Shown: piece after piece, positions 17,130-25,303 of the stretch
Position numbering within the stretch: position 1 is the first letter of the stretch
Layout: every line of letters starts with the position of its first letter
Source of the DNA: an uncultured Clostridia bacterium
GTDB taxonomy: Bacteria > Bacillota > Clostridia > Oscillospirales > Acutalibacteraceae
Length of the DNA: 64,000 nucleotides
Assembly (NCBI GenBank): GCA_944384985.1
Contig: CALWVM010000004.1
Location: forward strand, 62,001-126,000
Reading direction: 5' to 3'
Program-made: the position numbers and the translations under genes
Notes under the pieces: generated by a model
Told to the model about the DNA's origin: nothing
The model's database searches: none
What the model saw: the letters and a program-made list of their open reading frames with translations, nothing else

Positions 17130-18029
17130 TTATGCATTATTTTGGCACAGGGCCATAATTTCTTCTTTTGTGGCAAGCCTCGGGGAAAACGCCGTGGCGC
17201 TGCCCGCGGCGTTTCCGAGGGTCAGTGCATAAGCATACCCTTTTTCCGCGCCGACGAGGAAGCCCGCCACCATCGAGTCGCCCGACCCGACGGTGTTGAC
17301 CACCTTGCCTTGGAAGGCGTTCTGGCGGTGGACATTGTCAAATTCGTCCACGAGCAGCGCGCCGTCGCCGCCCAGGGACACCAGCACGTTCACCGCGCCT
17401 TTCGCCCGCAGTTCCCGCGCCGCTTCGGCGATCTCTTCGTCCGTTTGCAGCTCCCTCCCGCAGATCTCTTCGAGTTCGGCGCGGTTCGGTTTGATTAAAA
17501 ACGGATGGAATTTCAACACGTTGGTCAAAAGCGCGCCGGTGGCGTCTACAACAAAGCGGATGCCCCGCCCTTGCAAGCGCGACAAAATCTGTTCGTAAAT
17601 GTCCTGTGGGAGCGTGCCGGGCACGCTGCCCGCAAGCACCAGGGTGTCGCCGTTTGCGATTTTATCGAGCTTTTGATACAGGCTTTCGAGGGCCGCTTCG
17701 GGGATGACCGGCCCCTGCGCGTTGATCTCGGTCTCCTTGTCGCTTTTAAGCTTCACGTTGATGCGGGTGTTGCCCTCGGGCAGATGGATAAAGTCGGTCC
17801 GAACGCCCCGCCCGGTCACGGCCCGGTCGAGCGCTTCTCCCGTAAAACCGGCGATAAAGCCCAGCGCGACCGTCTCGCGCCCGAGATTGGCAAGGACGGT
17901 CGAAACGTTGATCCCCTTGCCGCCGAACTGGATCTCCTCGGATTTGGAACGATTGGTCTCGCCGCGGCGAAGCGTGTCGATCCGCATAACATAGTCGATC
18001 GCGGGATTAAACGTCATCGTATAGATCAT
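17130..18029 (-). CDS. fruK: 1-phosphofructokinase
   Basis: FruK is a PfkB-family kinase that converts fructose-1-phosphate, the product of FruA, to fructose-1,6-bisphosphate, the substrate of the fba product upstream. The 299 residues begin MIYTMTFNPAIDYVM, as in most FruK. They contain FGGKGINVSTVLANLG for substrate binding and VVNTVGSGDSMVAGFL with the catalytic aspartate. The start overlaps the end of the DeoR regulator by 4 bp. Confidence 0.95.
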   Translation of the reverse strand: MIYTMTFNPAIDYVMRIDTLRRGETNRSKSEEIQFGGKGINVSTVLANLGRETVALGFIAGFTGEALDRAVTGRGVRTDFIHLPEGNTRINVKLKSDKETEINAQGPVIPEAALESLYQKLDKIANGDTLVLAGSVPGTLPQDIYEQILSRLQGRGIRFVVDATGALLTNVLKFHPFLIKPNRAELEEICGRELQTDEEIAEAARELRAKGAVNVLVSLGGDGALLVDEFDNVHRQNAFQGKVVNTVGSGDSMVAGFLVGAEKGYAYALTLGNAAGSATAFSPRLATKEEIMALCQNNA

Positions 18030-18787
18030 TTTGTGCCCCCCGATTCGACAGCCTTAATGACTGTCCATTTTTTATAGCGTTCATCCGGAATCCGATCCGT
18101 AATGATGCAGGCGCTGCTGATCTTTGCGAACGTCACCGACGAAACCATCCGGAATTTGGAAGAATCCGCCAGCACATAAGAAATATAAGAATGCTGTATG
18201 GCGGCTTCTTTGATAAGCGCCTCATCGATATCGGGCGTGGTAAAGCCGCGTTTTTCATCGATGCCGTTCGTGCCCATGAAGCATTTGGTGAAATTGTATT
18301 TCTCGATCGAGCGGACCGCGCTGTCGCCCACGATCGCTTCCGTCGTCAGCTTCAGCCGCCCGCCGGTCACATATACAACGTAGCCGCGTTGGGTCAGGGC
18401 TTTCGCATGCGAAAATCCGTTCGTCACAAACACCGCACCCGGCGCCTGGATGTATGGGATCATGGTCAGCGTCGTCGTGCCCGCGTCGATATAGACCAGA
18501 TCATCGCTGTGGATGGTAGCGGCAGCATATTTTGCGATGCGCTGTTTCAGGTCGGCGTGAATGCCTGCCTTGGTCTGGACGTCATATTCCCCGGTAACAA
18601 CGGGGTTGTCGGTCTCGGCAGCGCCGCCGCGCACCCGCTTGAGCTGACCGCGCCGGTCCAGCTCGATCAGATCCCGCCGCACCGTGGATTCGCTCGTCCC
18701 AAGTGCCGCCGCCAGTTCGCCGATTCCGGCGGTATGGCGGTTTTTGACGACTTCCAGGATTTTAGCTGCTCTCTCTTCAAACATCAT
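18026..18787 (-). CDS. fruR: DeoR-family transcriptional regulator of the fructose operon
   Basis: The 253-residue protein has a DeoR helix-turn-helix at the N-terminus (ELAAALGTSESTVRRDLIELDRRGQLKRVRGGA) and the sugar-phosphate-binding DeoRC domain with DAGTTTLTMIPYI and GTNGIDEKRGFTTPD. As first gene of the operon it presumably represses it until fructose-1-phosphate binds. Two adjacent ATG codons are possible starts, with GAGGAC about 8-11 bp upstream. A consensus promoter lies at 18828-18856, and a 10-bp palindrome in the leader may be its own operator. Confidence 0.92.
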   Translation of the reverse strand: MMFEERAAKILEVVKNRHTAGIGELAAALGTSESTVRRDLIELDRRGQLKRVRGGAAETDNPVVTGEYDVQTKAGIHADLKQRIAKYAAATIHSDDLVYIDAGTTTLTMIPYIQAPGAVFVTNGFSHAKALTQRGYVVYVTGGRLKLTTEAIVGDSAVRSIEKYNFTKCFMGTNGIDEKRGFTTPDIDEALIKEAAIQHSYISYVLADSSKFRMVSSVTFAKISSACIITDRIPDERYKKWTVIKAVESGGTK

Positions 18788-18800
18788 AATTTTTTGTCCT

Positions 18801-18810
18801 CAGTATACTG
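18801..18810. promoter_or_regulatory. Palindrome CAGTATACTG, candidate FruR operator
   Basis: A perfect 10-bp palindrome about 18 bp downstream of the fruR -10 element and just before its ribosome site. Its position fits self-repression. DeoR operators are often repeats, so a single palindrome is weak evidence. Confidence 0.4.
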
Positions 18811-18827
18811 TATCCATCTTTGGCTTC

Positions 18828-18856
18828 ATTATATATTCATTTTCCGTCATTGTCAA
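18828..18856 (-). promoter_or_regulatory. Consensus promoter of the fru-pts operon
   Basis: Minus strand TTGACA (18851-18856), 17-bp spacer, TATAAT (18828-18833). Both are exact consensus. Confidence 0.87.
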
Positions 18857-19099
18857 GCATAAATTTTCAATTTTTTTCAGAATATTTCATTTATAGGCAG
18901 ATTTTGTTCCTTTGTGCAGAATATTAGCGAAAATGCAGAAACAACTTGCATGGATTTGCCAGTTTTTGGAAGGTCGTGTTTGCAAAAAAAGCGCCTTGCC
19001 GAACTGCGGCAAGACGCTTCAAAAGCTCTGCGTTTTTTGTTTGTTCTGTATGCCGGTGGTTTTCAAAGCGAGCAAACCGCATATCCCACTCCGCTTTCG
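18857..19099. other. Gene-free interval upstream of the fru operon
   Basis: No credible gene is seen. The sequence is mixed, with short inverted segments and no ribosome site in front of any long frame. It runs directly into the direct-repeat pair next to tRNA-Asn. Confidence 0.45.
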
Positions 19100-19260
19100 G
19101 CGCGGCGCTCCTTGTTTCTTCCTGCGCAAAGCCATGCTTCTTCCGTCCCCGGCGGCGCAGGGCTTTGCACCAGTTAACAGCCGCGCGCGGCTGTTACCCT
19201 GTATCTTTGATTTGGGTGCAAATTAAGAAAACAGACAAAAAGCGGAGCTTAAAGGCTCCG
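19100..19260. repeat. 161-bp direct repeat, unit 1 (tRNA-Asn flank)
   Basis: This is nearly identical to unit 2 at 19338-19498, offset 238 bp. The unit contains an inverted repeat GCAAAGCC/GGGCTTTGC, a perfect 22-bp palindrome (TAACAGCCGCG followed by its complement) and, at its end, an imperfect copy of the tRNA-Asn terminator hairpin. The 12 bases TTAACAGCCGCG in the palindrome are the same as in the anticodon arm of the neighbouring tRNA-Asn gene (plus-strand reading). The frames running through it lack ribosome sites and I do not call them genes. Confidence 0.85.
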
Positions 19261-19337
19261 TTCCTTTATCGTCCTCAGCTCTTGCCGGCAGGACACCTCG
19301 GTCAGAAACATAGTCGCCCCGCGCGCTTGGGCGCGCT

Positions 19338-19498
19338 GCGCGGCGCTCCTTGTTTCTTCCTGCGCAATGCCCTGCTTCTTCCGCCCCCGGCGGCGCAGGG
19401 CTTTGCGCCAGTTAACAGCCGCGCGCGGCTGTTACCCTGTATCTTTGATTTGGGTGCAAATTAAGAAAACAGACAAAAAGCGGAGCCTAAAGGCTCCG
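19338..19498. repeat. 161-bp direct repeat, unit 2 (adjacent to tRNA-Asn)
   Basis: The second copy has few mismatches to unit 1 and ends in the intact terminator hairpin of the tRNA gene. The 77-bp spacer between the units (19261-19337) is about the length of a tRNA gene, but I cannot fold it into one. Confidence 0.85.
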
Positions 19499-19504
19499 CT
19501 TTTT
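19475..19504 (-). terminator. Terminator of tRNA-Asn
   Basis: AAAAAGCGGAGCC-TAAA-GGCTCCGCTTTTT hairpin, U-run in both directions, 4 bp after the tRNA 3' end. Confidence 0.85.
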
Positions 19505-19507
19505 ATC

Positions 19508-19583
19508 TGGCTCCCCCAGTTGGACTCGAACCAACGACACCGCGGTTAACAGCCGCGTGCTCTACCGACTGAGCTATGGAGGA
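19508..19583 (-). tRNA. tRNA-Asn (anticodon GTT), CCA encoded
   Basis: The 76-nt gene is read on the minus strand, TCCTCCATAGCTCAG onwards. The acceptor stem pairs TCCTCCA with TGGGGGA and ends GCCA. The D arm is TAGCTCAGTCGGTAGAGCA, the anticodon loop CTGTTAA holds GTT, and the T arm contains GGTTCGAGTCC. A promoter (19605-19633) and terminator flank it. Confidence 0.97.
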
Positions 19584-19604
19584 ATGTGTTTTTGACGCTC
19601 AAAT

Positions 19605-19633
19605 ATAATAGCAGATTATTTTCGCTGTGTCAA
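19605..19633 (-). promoter_or_regulatory. Promoter of tRNA-Asn
   Basis: Minus strand TTGACA (19628-19633), 17-bp spacer, TATTAT (19605-19610), about 22 bp before the mature 5' end. Confidence 0.82.
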
Positions 19634-19778
19634 TGGTTTTTTTCGCTTTTCCTTATTATTTTATGCAGAGGGGGGAAATGTTGTGCCGCAGTCGGTTCAA
19701 TGCAAAGGCCGCCCACCGGGCAGAGCTGCTCCGGCGGGCGGGGATAAACACGATTTGCGGTTAAAAGCGGTTTGCGGT

Positions 19779-20633
19779 TCAGCCGTCTGCAAGCTCGCGG
19801 AAGATCGACCACGACACCACGCGCACGCCTTTCTGCGCGGCGCGCGCGAGCAGGTCGCCGCTTCGCAGAAGCTCATATTCATACACACGCTTCTGCCATT
19901 CGGGGCCGGCGGATTCGAGCGGCTGTGCGGGGTGCAGGAACATTTCTGTCACCCCGGGCAAACAGCGGTCCACCGCATCGAGATAATACTTGCGCAGGGT
20001 TTCGTAGTTTTGGATGCGCGCCATGTTCCACGGGTTGGAGACCACGTCGTCCGGCATCTGCACGCCGCGCTTTTCGCCGCAGTGCACAAGCATTTGCTGC
20101 AAGCGAAGCACCGGCGACGGCAGTTTGCGTCCGATTTGCCGTTCCAGGAAGCCCGGCGTTTTCGGGAAACGGAATGGCAGGCGGTATTTTGCGCACAGGT
20201 TGAACGCATCCAGAAAGAACCGCCGCCCGTTGATCCCGTACAGCGTCGCGCAATGGTTGTCGGCATGATCCACCGCGCAGCCGTGTGTTTGCAGGAATCG
20301 AAACTGCGCGTCCAGCTCCGCATACACCTCCCGCCGCTTTGCATGCAACGCGAGCGCGGCGCCATTCGTGCGAAGCCCCTGCCCGTCGGAAAGCGAGCGC
20401 GCGCCGGTAAGGCTCTGCCAACGATCCTCGGCGCTGTCGGAATTGATGGTCCAATGCACGCCGACGGGGTGTTTTTGTGCGCCGGCAAGCGCCGCCGCTG
20501 CCTCCGCTTCGGGCGCGACGGTCAAAACGGAAGTTGAGGTGATGCGCCCGGTCCGGAGGAGTTCTGCGATCGCCGCGTTTTGCTGCGGGTTATAGCCGAA
20601 ATCATCAGCATTGAGAATCAGATATTTATCCAT
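19779..20633 (-). CDS. ChbG/YdjC-family carbohydrate deacetylase
   Basis: The 284-residue protein belongs to the YdjC/ChbG/hopanoid-type polysaccharide deacetylase superfamily; ChbG removes an acetyl group from chito-oligosaccharides. It begins YLILNADDFGYNPQQN with the metal aspartates, has TSVLTVAPEAEAA, and CAVDHADNHCATLYG with metal histidines, and VGVHWTINSD in place of the more usual VGVHLTL. The ATG at 20633 lies 8 bp inside the end of the transporter gene, so the two are coupled. The real substrate is unknown; neighbouring sugar genes suggest an N-acetylated oligosaccharide or disaccharide. Confidence 0.82.
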   Translation of the reverse strand: MDKYLILNADDFGYNPQQNAAIAELLRTGRITSTSVLTVAPEAEAAAALAGAQKHPVGVHWTINSDSAEDRWQSLTGARSLSDGQGLRTNGAALALHAKRREVYAELDAQFRFLQTHGCAVDHADNHCATLYGINGRRFFLDAFNLCAKYRLPFRFPKTPGFLERQIGRKLPSPVLRLQQMLVHCGEKRGVQMPDDVVSNPWNMARIQNYETLRKYYLDAVDRCLPGVTEMFLHPAQPLESAGPEWQKRVYEYELLRSGDLLARAAQKGVRVVSWSIFRELADG

Positions 20634-21984
20634 GGCTATCGACTTCCGCACCTGCCCCCTCTGCCTGCGCGGCATTTTCCGTTTGCGGCTCGCGGAAATG
20701 CAGGAAGCACGAGAACACAGCGGCAATGATCATGGCGACCGCCGGGAACACGCACAAAAGCATCTTAGCCGCAGCCGCGGGATTATCGCCGGGTTCGTCG
20801 CCGCTTACAAAGCCGTAGGCACTCGAAGCCACATAAAACGCCAGCGACGTATACAGCCCGTTGAGCCGGTTCATCACACCCACAAGGCTTGAGATGGTCC
20901 CTTCGCGCTTAACGCCGTGGCGCGCGTAGTCGTCGTCCATGATCTTTGCGCCGATGCAGTCCATCGTGATGAGACAAGCTGCCACGCCGACGCCCACAAC
21001 GCAGGCAATGCAAACCGCGGGGACAAAGCTCGTTACAAAATACAATGGGATAAATGCCACAGCCATGATGACAAAGCCCGCGCGCCAGACCTTCATGACC
21101 GGTACTTTTTTAATCACGAACGACCAGCACGCAATGCCGATGACCGCCGCAAACAGCACAACGCCGAGCATAACCGTTGTCATGGTGCTGTCGAGGCCCA
21201 GCGTGTATTTCACATAGAACGGGACGGCCTGGGAGATCAGCGAAAATGCCGCCGAATAGCAAGCGCCCGCGATGCCGAAAATCCAGAATTTCGGATTGCG
21301 CACCAGATCGATAATGCTGCGGATCAGGTGCGGGCGGGGCGCGTCCGTGTAGTTTTTGGGATCTTCATGGCAGCCGAACGCACAAAACAGCACGACGGCC
21401 AGCGCCACAACACCATAGATGATCGAAGTTAAGCTGTACCCGATCGCGGAGGTGATCACGGGGGTAAGCGCGATGCTGATGACCATGGCGAGCAGCTGGA
21501 AGGTCTGCCGGATGGCGTTTGTCTTGGCGCGGTCACGGTCGTCCTTGAATAATTCCGGGAACAGCGCGCCGTAGCTTGCGTTCATCAGCGAGTCCAGCGT
21601 GCCGGTAAGGATATAGGTAATGAGCATGTACCAGAACAGCCGGTTCTGGTCTGACTGCACAAACTCCGGCACGTTGTAAAACAGGATAAAGAACAGCACC
21701 AGAAGCGGCGTACCGATGACGAGCCACGGCCGCCGGCGCCCCCAGCGGGTACGCGTGTTGTCCGAAAGGAAGCCGTAAACGGGATTGTCGATCGCATCCA
21801 CAAAGGTGTAGAGAAAGATCACAAACGAGTAGTGCTTCATGGTAAGCCCCAGGCTGTCCACATAAAAGATGGCGGCAAAGGACTTGAACATATTGATGGG
21901 GATGGACGTGCCGAACATGCCAATGCCGTATCGGAACGGCGACGTTGGCTTAACGAGCGGGGATGGGGATTTGGTTTCTTGCAT
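20626..21984 (-). CDS. GPH-family sugar:cation symporter (MFS superfamily)
   Basis: The 452-residue protein has about twelve hydrophobic spans and motifs of the glycoside-pentoside-hexuronide family: FVDAIDNPVYGFLSDNTRTRWGRRRPWLVIGTP in the first loop region, and a DCIGAKIMDDDYARHGVKREG-like central loop that corresponds to the family motif on substrate coupling. It probably imports a mono- or oligosaccharide with Na+ or H+. The ATG at 21984 has AGGAGG 7 bp upstream. It lies 10 bp after the PHP hydrolase gene and overlaps the deacetylase. Confidence 0.88.
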   Translation of the reverse strand: MQETKSPSPLVKPTSPFRYGIGMFGTSIPINMFKSFAAIFYVDSLGLTMKHYSFVIFLYTFVDAIDNPVYGFLSDNTRTRWGRRRPWLVIGTPLLVLFFILFYNVPEFVQSDQNRLFWYMLITYILTGTLDSLMNASYGALFPELFKDDRDRAKTNAIRQTFQLLAMVISIALTPVITSAIGYSLTSIIYGVVALAVVLFCAFGCHEDPKNYTDAPRPHLIRSIIDLVRNPKFWIFGIAGACYSAAFSLISQAVPFYVKYTLGLDSTMTTVMLGVVLFAAVIGIACWSFVIKKVPVMKVWRAGFVIMAVAFIPLYFVTSFVPAVCIACVVGVGVAACLITMDCIGAKIMDDDYARHGVKREGTISSLVGVMNRLNGLYTSLAFYVASSAYGFVSGDEPGDNPAAAAKMLLCVFPAVAMIIAAVFSCFLHFREPQTENAAQAEGAGAEVDSHG

Positions 21985-21994
21985 AACGTACCTC

Positions 21995-23269
21995 CTATGC
22001 TGTGAAATAAATCGGGTTGCCGATTGCGAGTACACGCGCTTTTGCCCCGATCCCTCTTTGCACCTTGAGATACATAAAGGTCTCGTCGCGCACGGGATAT
22101 GCGCAGCAAAGGCTGCCCTCGCCTTGCTTTTGCAGCGGCGTTTCGCCCTTGTCTGTCACAAGCACCACGCGCGCGCCGCGAAGGCGCGTTACCTCGATCT
22201 TCAGCGTCCCCTGCGGCCGTCGTGCCGCCGAGTCCCCCATCCTCGCTGAACCGTACTCCATATAGAGCCGCGGGCCGTTTCGCCCGTAACTTACAAATGC
22301 ATGCCCCGCCGCAAGGCTTTTCACGATATCCTCGGCGCGCGGCGTCGGCGTGTAAACCGCCGTGACGGGGTTCCCCAGCCGGATATACGGCGTCTTTTTA
22401 TGGAAATCGCTGCCGCCGACGATCGGCAGCCGCCTGCCCGCCCGTAAAAGTTTCGTCCACCACGCGATGCCGCGTTGGTTGGTCGGCCGCATCGGGCCGT
22501 TCCAGACTTCGACCATGTCGAATGTCTCGTCATCCTCCCACAAATACGGGCAGATACTGCATTTTGGGTGGTTGACCGAAACGACCGCGCCGCGTTGGCG
22601 CACCGCTTCGATGAGCGCGCGCATTTCCTCGTGGGAATTTGCGACGAAGGTGTTTTCAAACGGCGCTTCCACGCCGAAGAAATTCATATGCCCTTTATAG
22701 TGCGTCCATTCCACCGCCGGCACAAACGTCAGCCCCGGGATGTGCGGCAGATGAAAATTTTCGGCAAAATTATTGTGGTTGGCAAGCGCCAAAAAGTCGA
22801 GCCCCTTTGCCTTTGCCATTTTGCCGAGTGTCGCCGCGTCGTATTTGCCGTCGGACGCATCGGAATGCACATGTGTGTCACCGAACAGCAAATGCTCGCG
22901 TTTTTCGTCGAAGGTGACGGTATACGTTACCTCCACACCGTCACCCAGTACCCGGTATGCGCCGACCAAGATCTTCCAGGTCCCCGCGCGGACGGGTTCG
23001 CAAAGATAGCCGCGCGTCGAATCAAATTCGCCGACAAAGATCGTGCTGTGCGCACTGCCCGACCAGCCCAAGAACCGCCCGTCGCCGTCCATCAGCCCGA
23101 TGTCGATCACATTGGTCGGAAAAAAATCGCGCAGCACACCCTTGACGGGCTGTGCATACGCGTAAGAGACCGTGACACGCTCTATGTTCTGCGGCACGGT
23201 AAAATCCACTGTATAATACGTTCCCTCTTTTTCTTTCGGGACAAAGTGCGTAAATGTCTGCGTTGCCAT
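21995..23269 (-). CDS. PHP-superfamily metal-dependent hydrolase (CehA/McbA-like)
   Basis: The 424-residue protein has an N-terminal beta-rich domain of about 130 residues (starting FVPKEKEGTYYTVDFTVP), then a PHP phosphoesterase-type domain. Metal motifs are GDTHVHSDASDG, LANHNNFAEN, EWTHYKGHMNFFG, VNHPKCS and GGSDFHKK. This is the layout of CehA/McbA-type hydrolases, whose natural substrates are mostly unknown. There is no signal peptide, so it is probably cytoplasmic. It is the first gene of the operon with the GPH symporter and deacetylase, behind a consensus promoter. The initiating ATG has only a weak ribosome site (GGGGG). Confidence 0.82.
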   Translation of the reverse strand: MATQTFTHFVPKEKEGTYYTVDFTVPQNIERVTVSYAYAQPVKGVLRDFFPTNVIDIGLMDGDGRFLGWSGSAHSTIFVGEFDSTRGYLCEPVRAGTWKILVGAYRVLGDGVEVTYTVTFDEKREHLLFGDTHVHSDASDGKYDAATLGKMAKAKGLDFLALANHNNFAENFHLPHIPGLTFVPAVEWTHYKGHMNFFGVEAPFENTFVANSHEEMRALIEAVRQRGAVVSVNHPKCSICPYLWEDDETFDMVEVWNGPMRPTNQRGIAWWTKLLRAGRRLPIVGGSDFHKKTPYIRLGNPVTAVYTPTPRAEDIVKSLAAGHAFVSYGRNGPRLYMEYGSARMGDSAARRPQGTLKIEVTRLRGARVVLVTDKGETPLQKQGEGSLCCAYPVRDETFMYLKVQRGIGAKARVLAIGNPIYFTA

Positions 23270-23356
23270 AGGAAACCCCCGGTGCCGTGCAGCCGAATGT
23301 ACCGTGACCGCCGCCATGCATTTGTTTCGACGGCGGCATGTGTGACCTATGGCTTG

Positions 23357-23385
23357 AGTATATCGCTTTGTTACAAAATTGTCAA
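23357..23385 (-). promoter_or_regulatory. Promoter of the PHP-symporter-deacetylase operon
   Basis: Minus strand TTGACA (23380-23385), 17-bp spacer, TATACT (23357-23362). A fully AT palindromic patch lies just upstream (about 23393-23412) and may bind a regulator. Confidence 0.8.
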
Positions 23386-23465
23386 TAAATGTTTTATAAT
23401 TTTTATAAAAATTGTCGAATCAAACGGGTAGTCCTACTTTCACCGTCGTGAAGCAGAACGGGCTT

Positions 23466-24383
23466 TCACCGCTTTTGATAGGTCTTTACCCAGTCCACCA
23501 CAAAGTCATAGGCCTTGGTTTTGTCGTTTTTGTCGGGATTGCCGCACCAGTACCGCTCCAGCGCGCCGGTCTGCGGGTTTTTCTGCTTGCCAGGGTACTG
23601 CTTTCCGTGTTCCATGAAGCCCGCGACCTCGGTGGACAACAGCAGGTATTCGGGCACGCGGCAGATCCCCATGCGGTGTCCTTCATAAATATGTTCGGTC
23701 TCCCAGGTTTTGTACCCGTCGATATAAAAACTGTATTTGTCAGACCCCCAGAGCAGACCGTAGGTATGAAAGTCGTCATACATGCGCGGCACATAAAAGG
23801 CCGGCGAACGCACGCTTTTGAGCCGTTCGTCGTAGCCGTCGGCATGGATCACATGGACATTGCGGTTCTTGCCGAAGCGCGTGTGCATGAACATATGCGG
23901 GGATTCCATGATGTCGATCTCCACGCCGTCCTCGCCGCTATACTGCTCGTCGGCTACGGAAAACGCGACGTCGTTGTCGGGCATCAGCCAGAATGCCGAC
24001 CAGATCCCCACCGCTTTCGGCACCTTGCAGCGGACCTCGAAATATCCGCCCGTCTGCGAAAAGCCCCGGTAGCCGGGCGCGGCGTTTTCCGCGTGCACAA
24101 AGCGGCTGGTTTCGAGCATCGCGGAATACCAGCCCGCACCGTATTTCCCGTTTTTCCACAGCGTGCGGATATGAAGCCTGCCGTCGCGCACGAACACAAC
24201 ATCTGCGTCATCCACATTAAAGCAGCAGCGGCGCACGCCGTCGAGCGTGGGATCCTTCGGGTTGCGGGGCAGATCGAATTTCCATTTTGTGCGGTCGAAA
24301 AAGGCAAAATCGTCCGAAAAGGTGCATACCCAGTCTTTTTCGGGAAGCACAAGGCGTTCCGTTTTTGGGATCCGCTTCAACAT
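23466..24383 (-). CDS. Glycoside hydrolase family 16-like protein
   Basis: The 305-residue protein carries the GH16 active-site signature E-I-D-I-M-E (Glu155, Asp157, Glu160) after a beta-sandwich start (WVCTFSDDFAFFDRTKWKF) and the aromatic segment GIWSAFWLMP. GH16 enzymes cut beta-1,3/1,4-glucans and related galactans such as agar or carrageenan. I see no signal peptide, so it may act inside the cell on imported oligosaccharides, fitting the adjacent symporter operon. The ATG at 24383 has AAAGGAG 7 bp upstream. It lies upstream of the PHP operon on the same strand but has its own start region shared with the divergent SDR gene. Confidence 0.83.
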   Translation of the reverse strand: MLKRIPKTERLVLPEKDWVCTFSDDFAFFDRTKWKFDLPRNPKDPTLDGVRRCCFNVDDADVVFVRDGRLHIRTLWKNGKYGAGWYSAMLETSRFVHAENAAPGYRGFSQTGGYFEVRCKVPKAVGIWSAFWLMPDNDVAFSVADEQYSGEDGVEIDIMESPHMFMHTRFGKNRNVHVIHADGYDERLKSVRSPAFYVPRMYDDFHTYGLLWGSDKYSFYIDGYKTWETEHIYEGHRMGICRVPEYLLLSTEVAGFMEHGKQYPGKQKNPQTGALERYWCGNPDKNDKTKAYDFVVDWVKTYQKR

Positions 24384-24471
24384 ACAAAACTCCTTTGCAA
24401 ATGCGGTATACAAACACGTTCAAAATGTGCTACAATACAGAAAACAGGTTTTCAAAAAGGGGGCTTGCCGT

Positions 24472-25206
24472 ATGCAGAAAACGGCAATCGTTTCGGGCGC
24501 GTCGGGCGGCATCGGCGCGGCGATCGCCGAACGGCTGGCAAAAGAAGGCTTTTCGGTCGCGGCGCTGTATCACCGAAACGCGGCGCGTGCCGAGGCGGTC
24601 GTGCGCAACATCACGGCGGCGGGCGGCGCGGCGGCGGTGTTTTGCTGCGACATGCGCGACAGCGCCGCCGTAAAGGGAACCGTAGACGCCGTGCTTCGGC
24701 AATTCGGCACAGTCGATGTACTTGTCGGGTGCGCGGGTGTTTCGCAGCAGCGGCTGTTTCAGGACATCACGGACGAAGAATGGGACGAAATGCGCGGCGT
24801 GCACCTCGACGGCTCGTTTTACCTGACGCGCGCGGTGCTGCCGGAGATGCTGCATAAAAAGCGGGGACGGATCATCCATATCGCCTCGATGTGGGGCGAA
24901 ACGGGCGGCTCGTGCGAGGTGGATTACTCCGCTATGAAAGCGGGGCTCATCGGCATGGTCAAGGCGCTCGCCAAAGAGGTCGCGCCCTCCGGGATCACCG
25001 TCAACTGCGTCTCCCCCGGCGCTGTGGACACGCCCATGCTGCGCGCTTTGGGCGACGAAACGTGTGCCATGCTCACGGAAGAGATCCCGCTCGGGCGGCT
25101 CGGCACGCCCGAAGACATTGCGGGCGCAGTCGCGTTTTTGGCGGGTGATGACGCCGCCTATATCACCGGGCAGGTGCTTTCCGTCAACGGCGGGATGGTG
25201 ATCTGA
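24472..25206 (+). CDS. Short-chain dehydrogenase/reductase (FabG-like)
   Basis: The 244-residue classical SDR has the cofactor motif TAIVSGASGGIGAAIAE, the active-site serine in IIHIASMWGE, the tyrosine/lysine pair in the Y-x-x-x-K-like VDYSAMKAG, and VNCVSPGAVDTPM and VNGGMVI near the end. It may reduce a keto group on a sugar or a 3-oxoacyl-ACP; the isolated position next to glycan genes rather than a fab cluster favours a sugar or small-molecule substrate, without proof. The start ATG at 24472 has a GGGGG site upstream. It is divergent from the GH16 gene. Confidence 0.85.
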   Translation: MQKTAIVSGASGGIGAAIAERLAKEGFSVAALYHRNAARAEAVVRNITAAGGAAAVFCCDMRDSAAVKGTVDAVLRQFGTVDVLVGCAGVSQQRLFQDITDEEWDEMRGVHLDGSFYLTRAVLPEMLHKKRGRIIHIASMWGETGGSCEVDYSAMKAGLIGMVKALAKEVAPSGITVNCVSPGAVDTPMLRALGDETCAMLTEEIPLGRLGTPEDIAGAVAFLAGDDAAYITGQVLSVNGGMVI

Positions 25207-25275
25207 GCGCGGCACGGTTTTGCTCCCCTGCGGCTTCGTATAAGCCCGCCCAACGCGCATCTAACATCTAAAACA

Positions 25276-25303
25276 GGGACGCGAAAACGCGTCCCCGTTT
25301 TTT
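25276..25303 (+). terminator. Terminator of the SDR gene
   Basis: GGGACGCG-AAAA-CGCGTCCC stem followed by CGTTTTTT. The convergent phosphoesterase gene ends at its right border. Confidence 0.87.

Noticed and set aside
19261-19337. 77-bp spacer as a decayed tRNA gene
   Set aside because: Its length fits but I cannot pair an acceptor stem or find a T-loop, so it stays only a suggestion in the findings.
19092-19464. Repeated short frames within the 161-bp direct repeats
   Set aside because: They repeat because the DNA repeats. They lack ribosome sites and overlap terminator hairpins.
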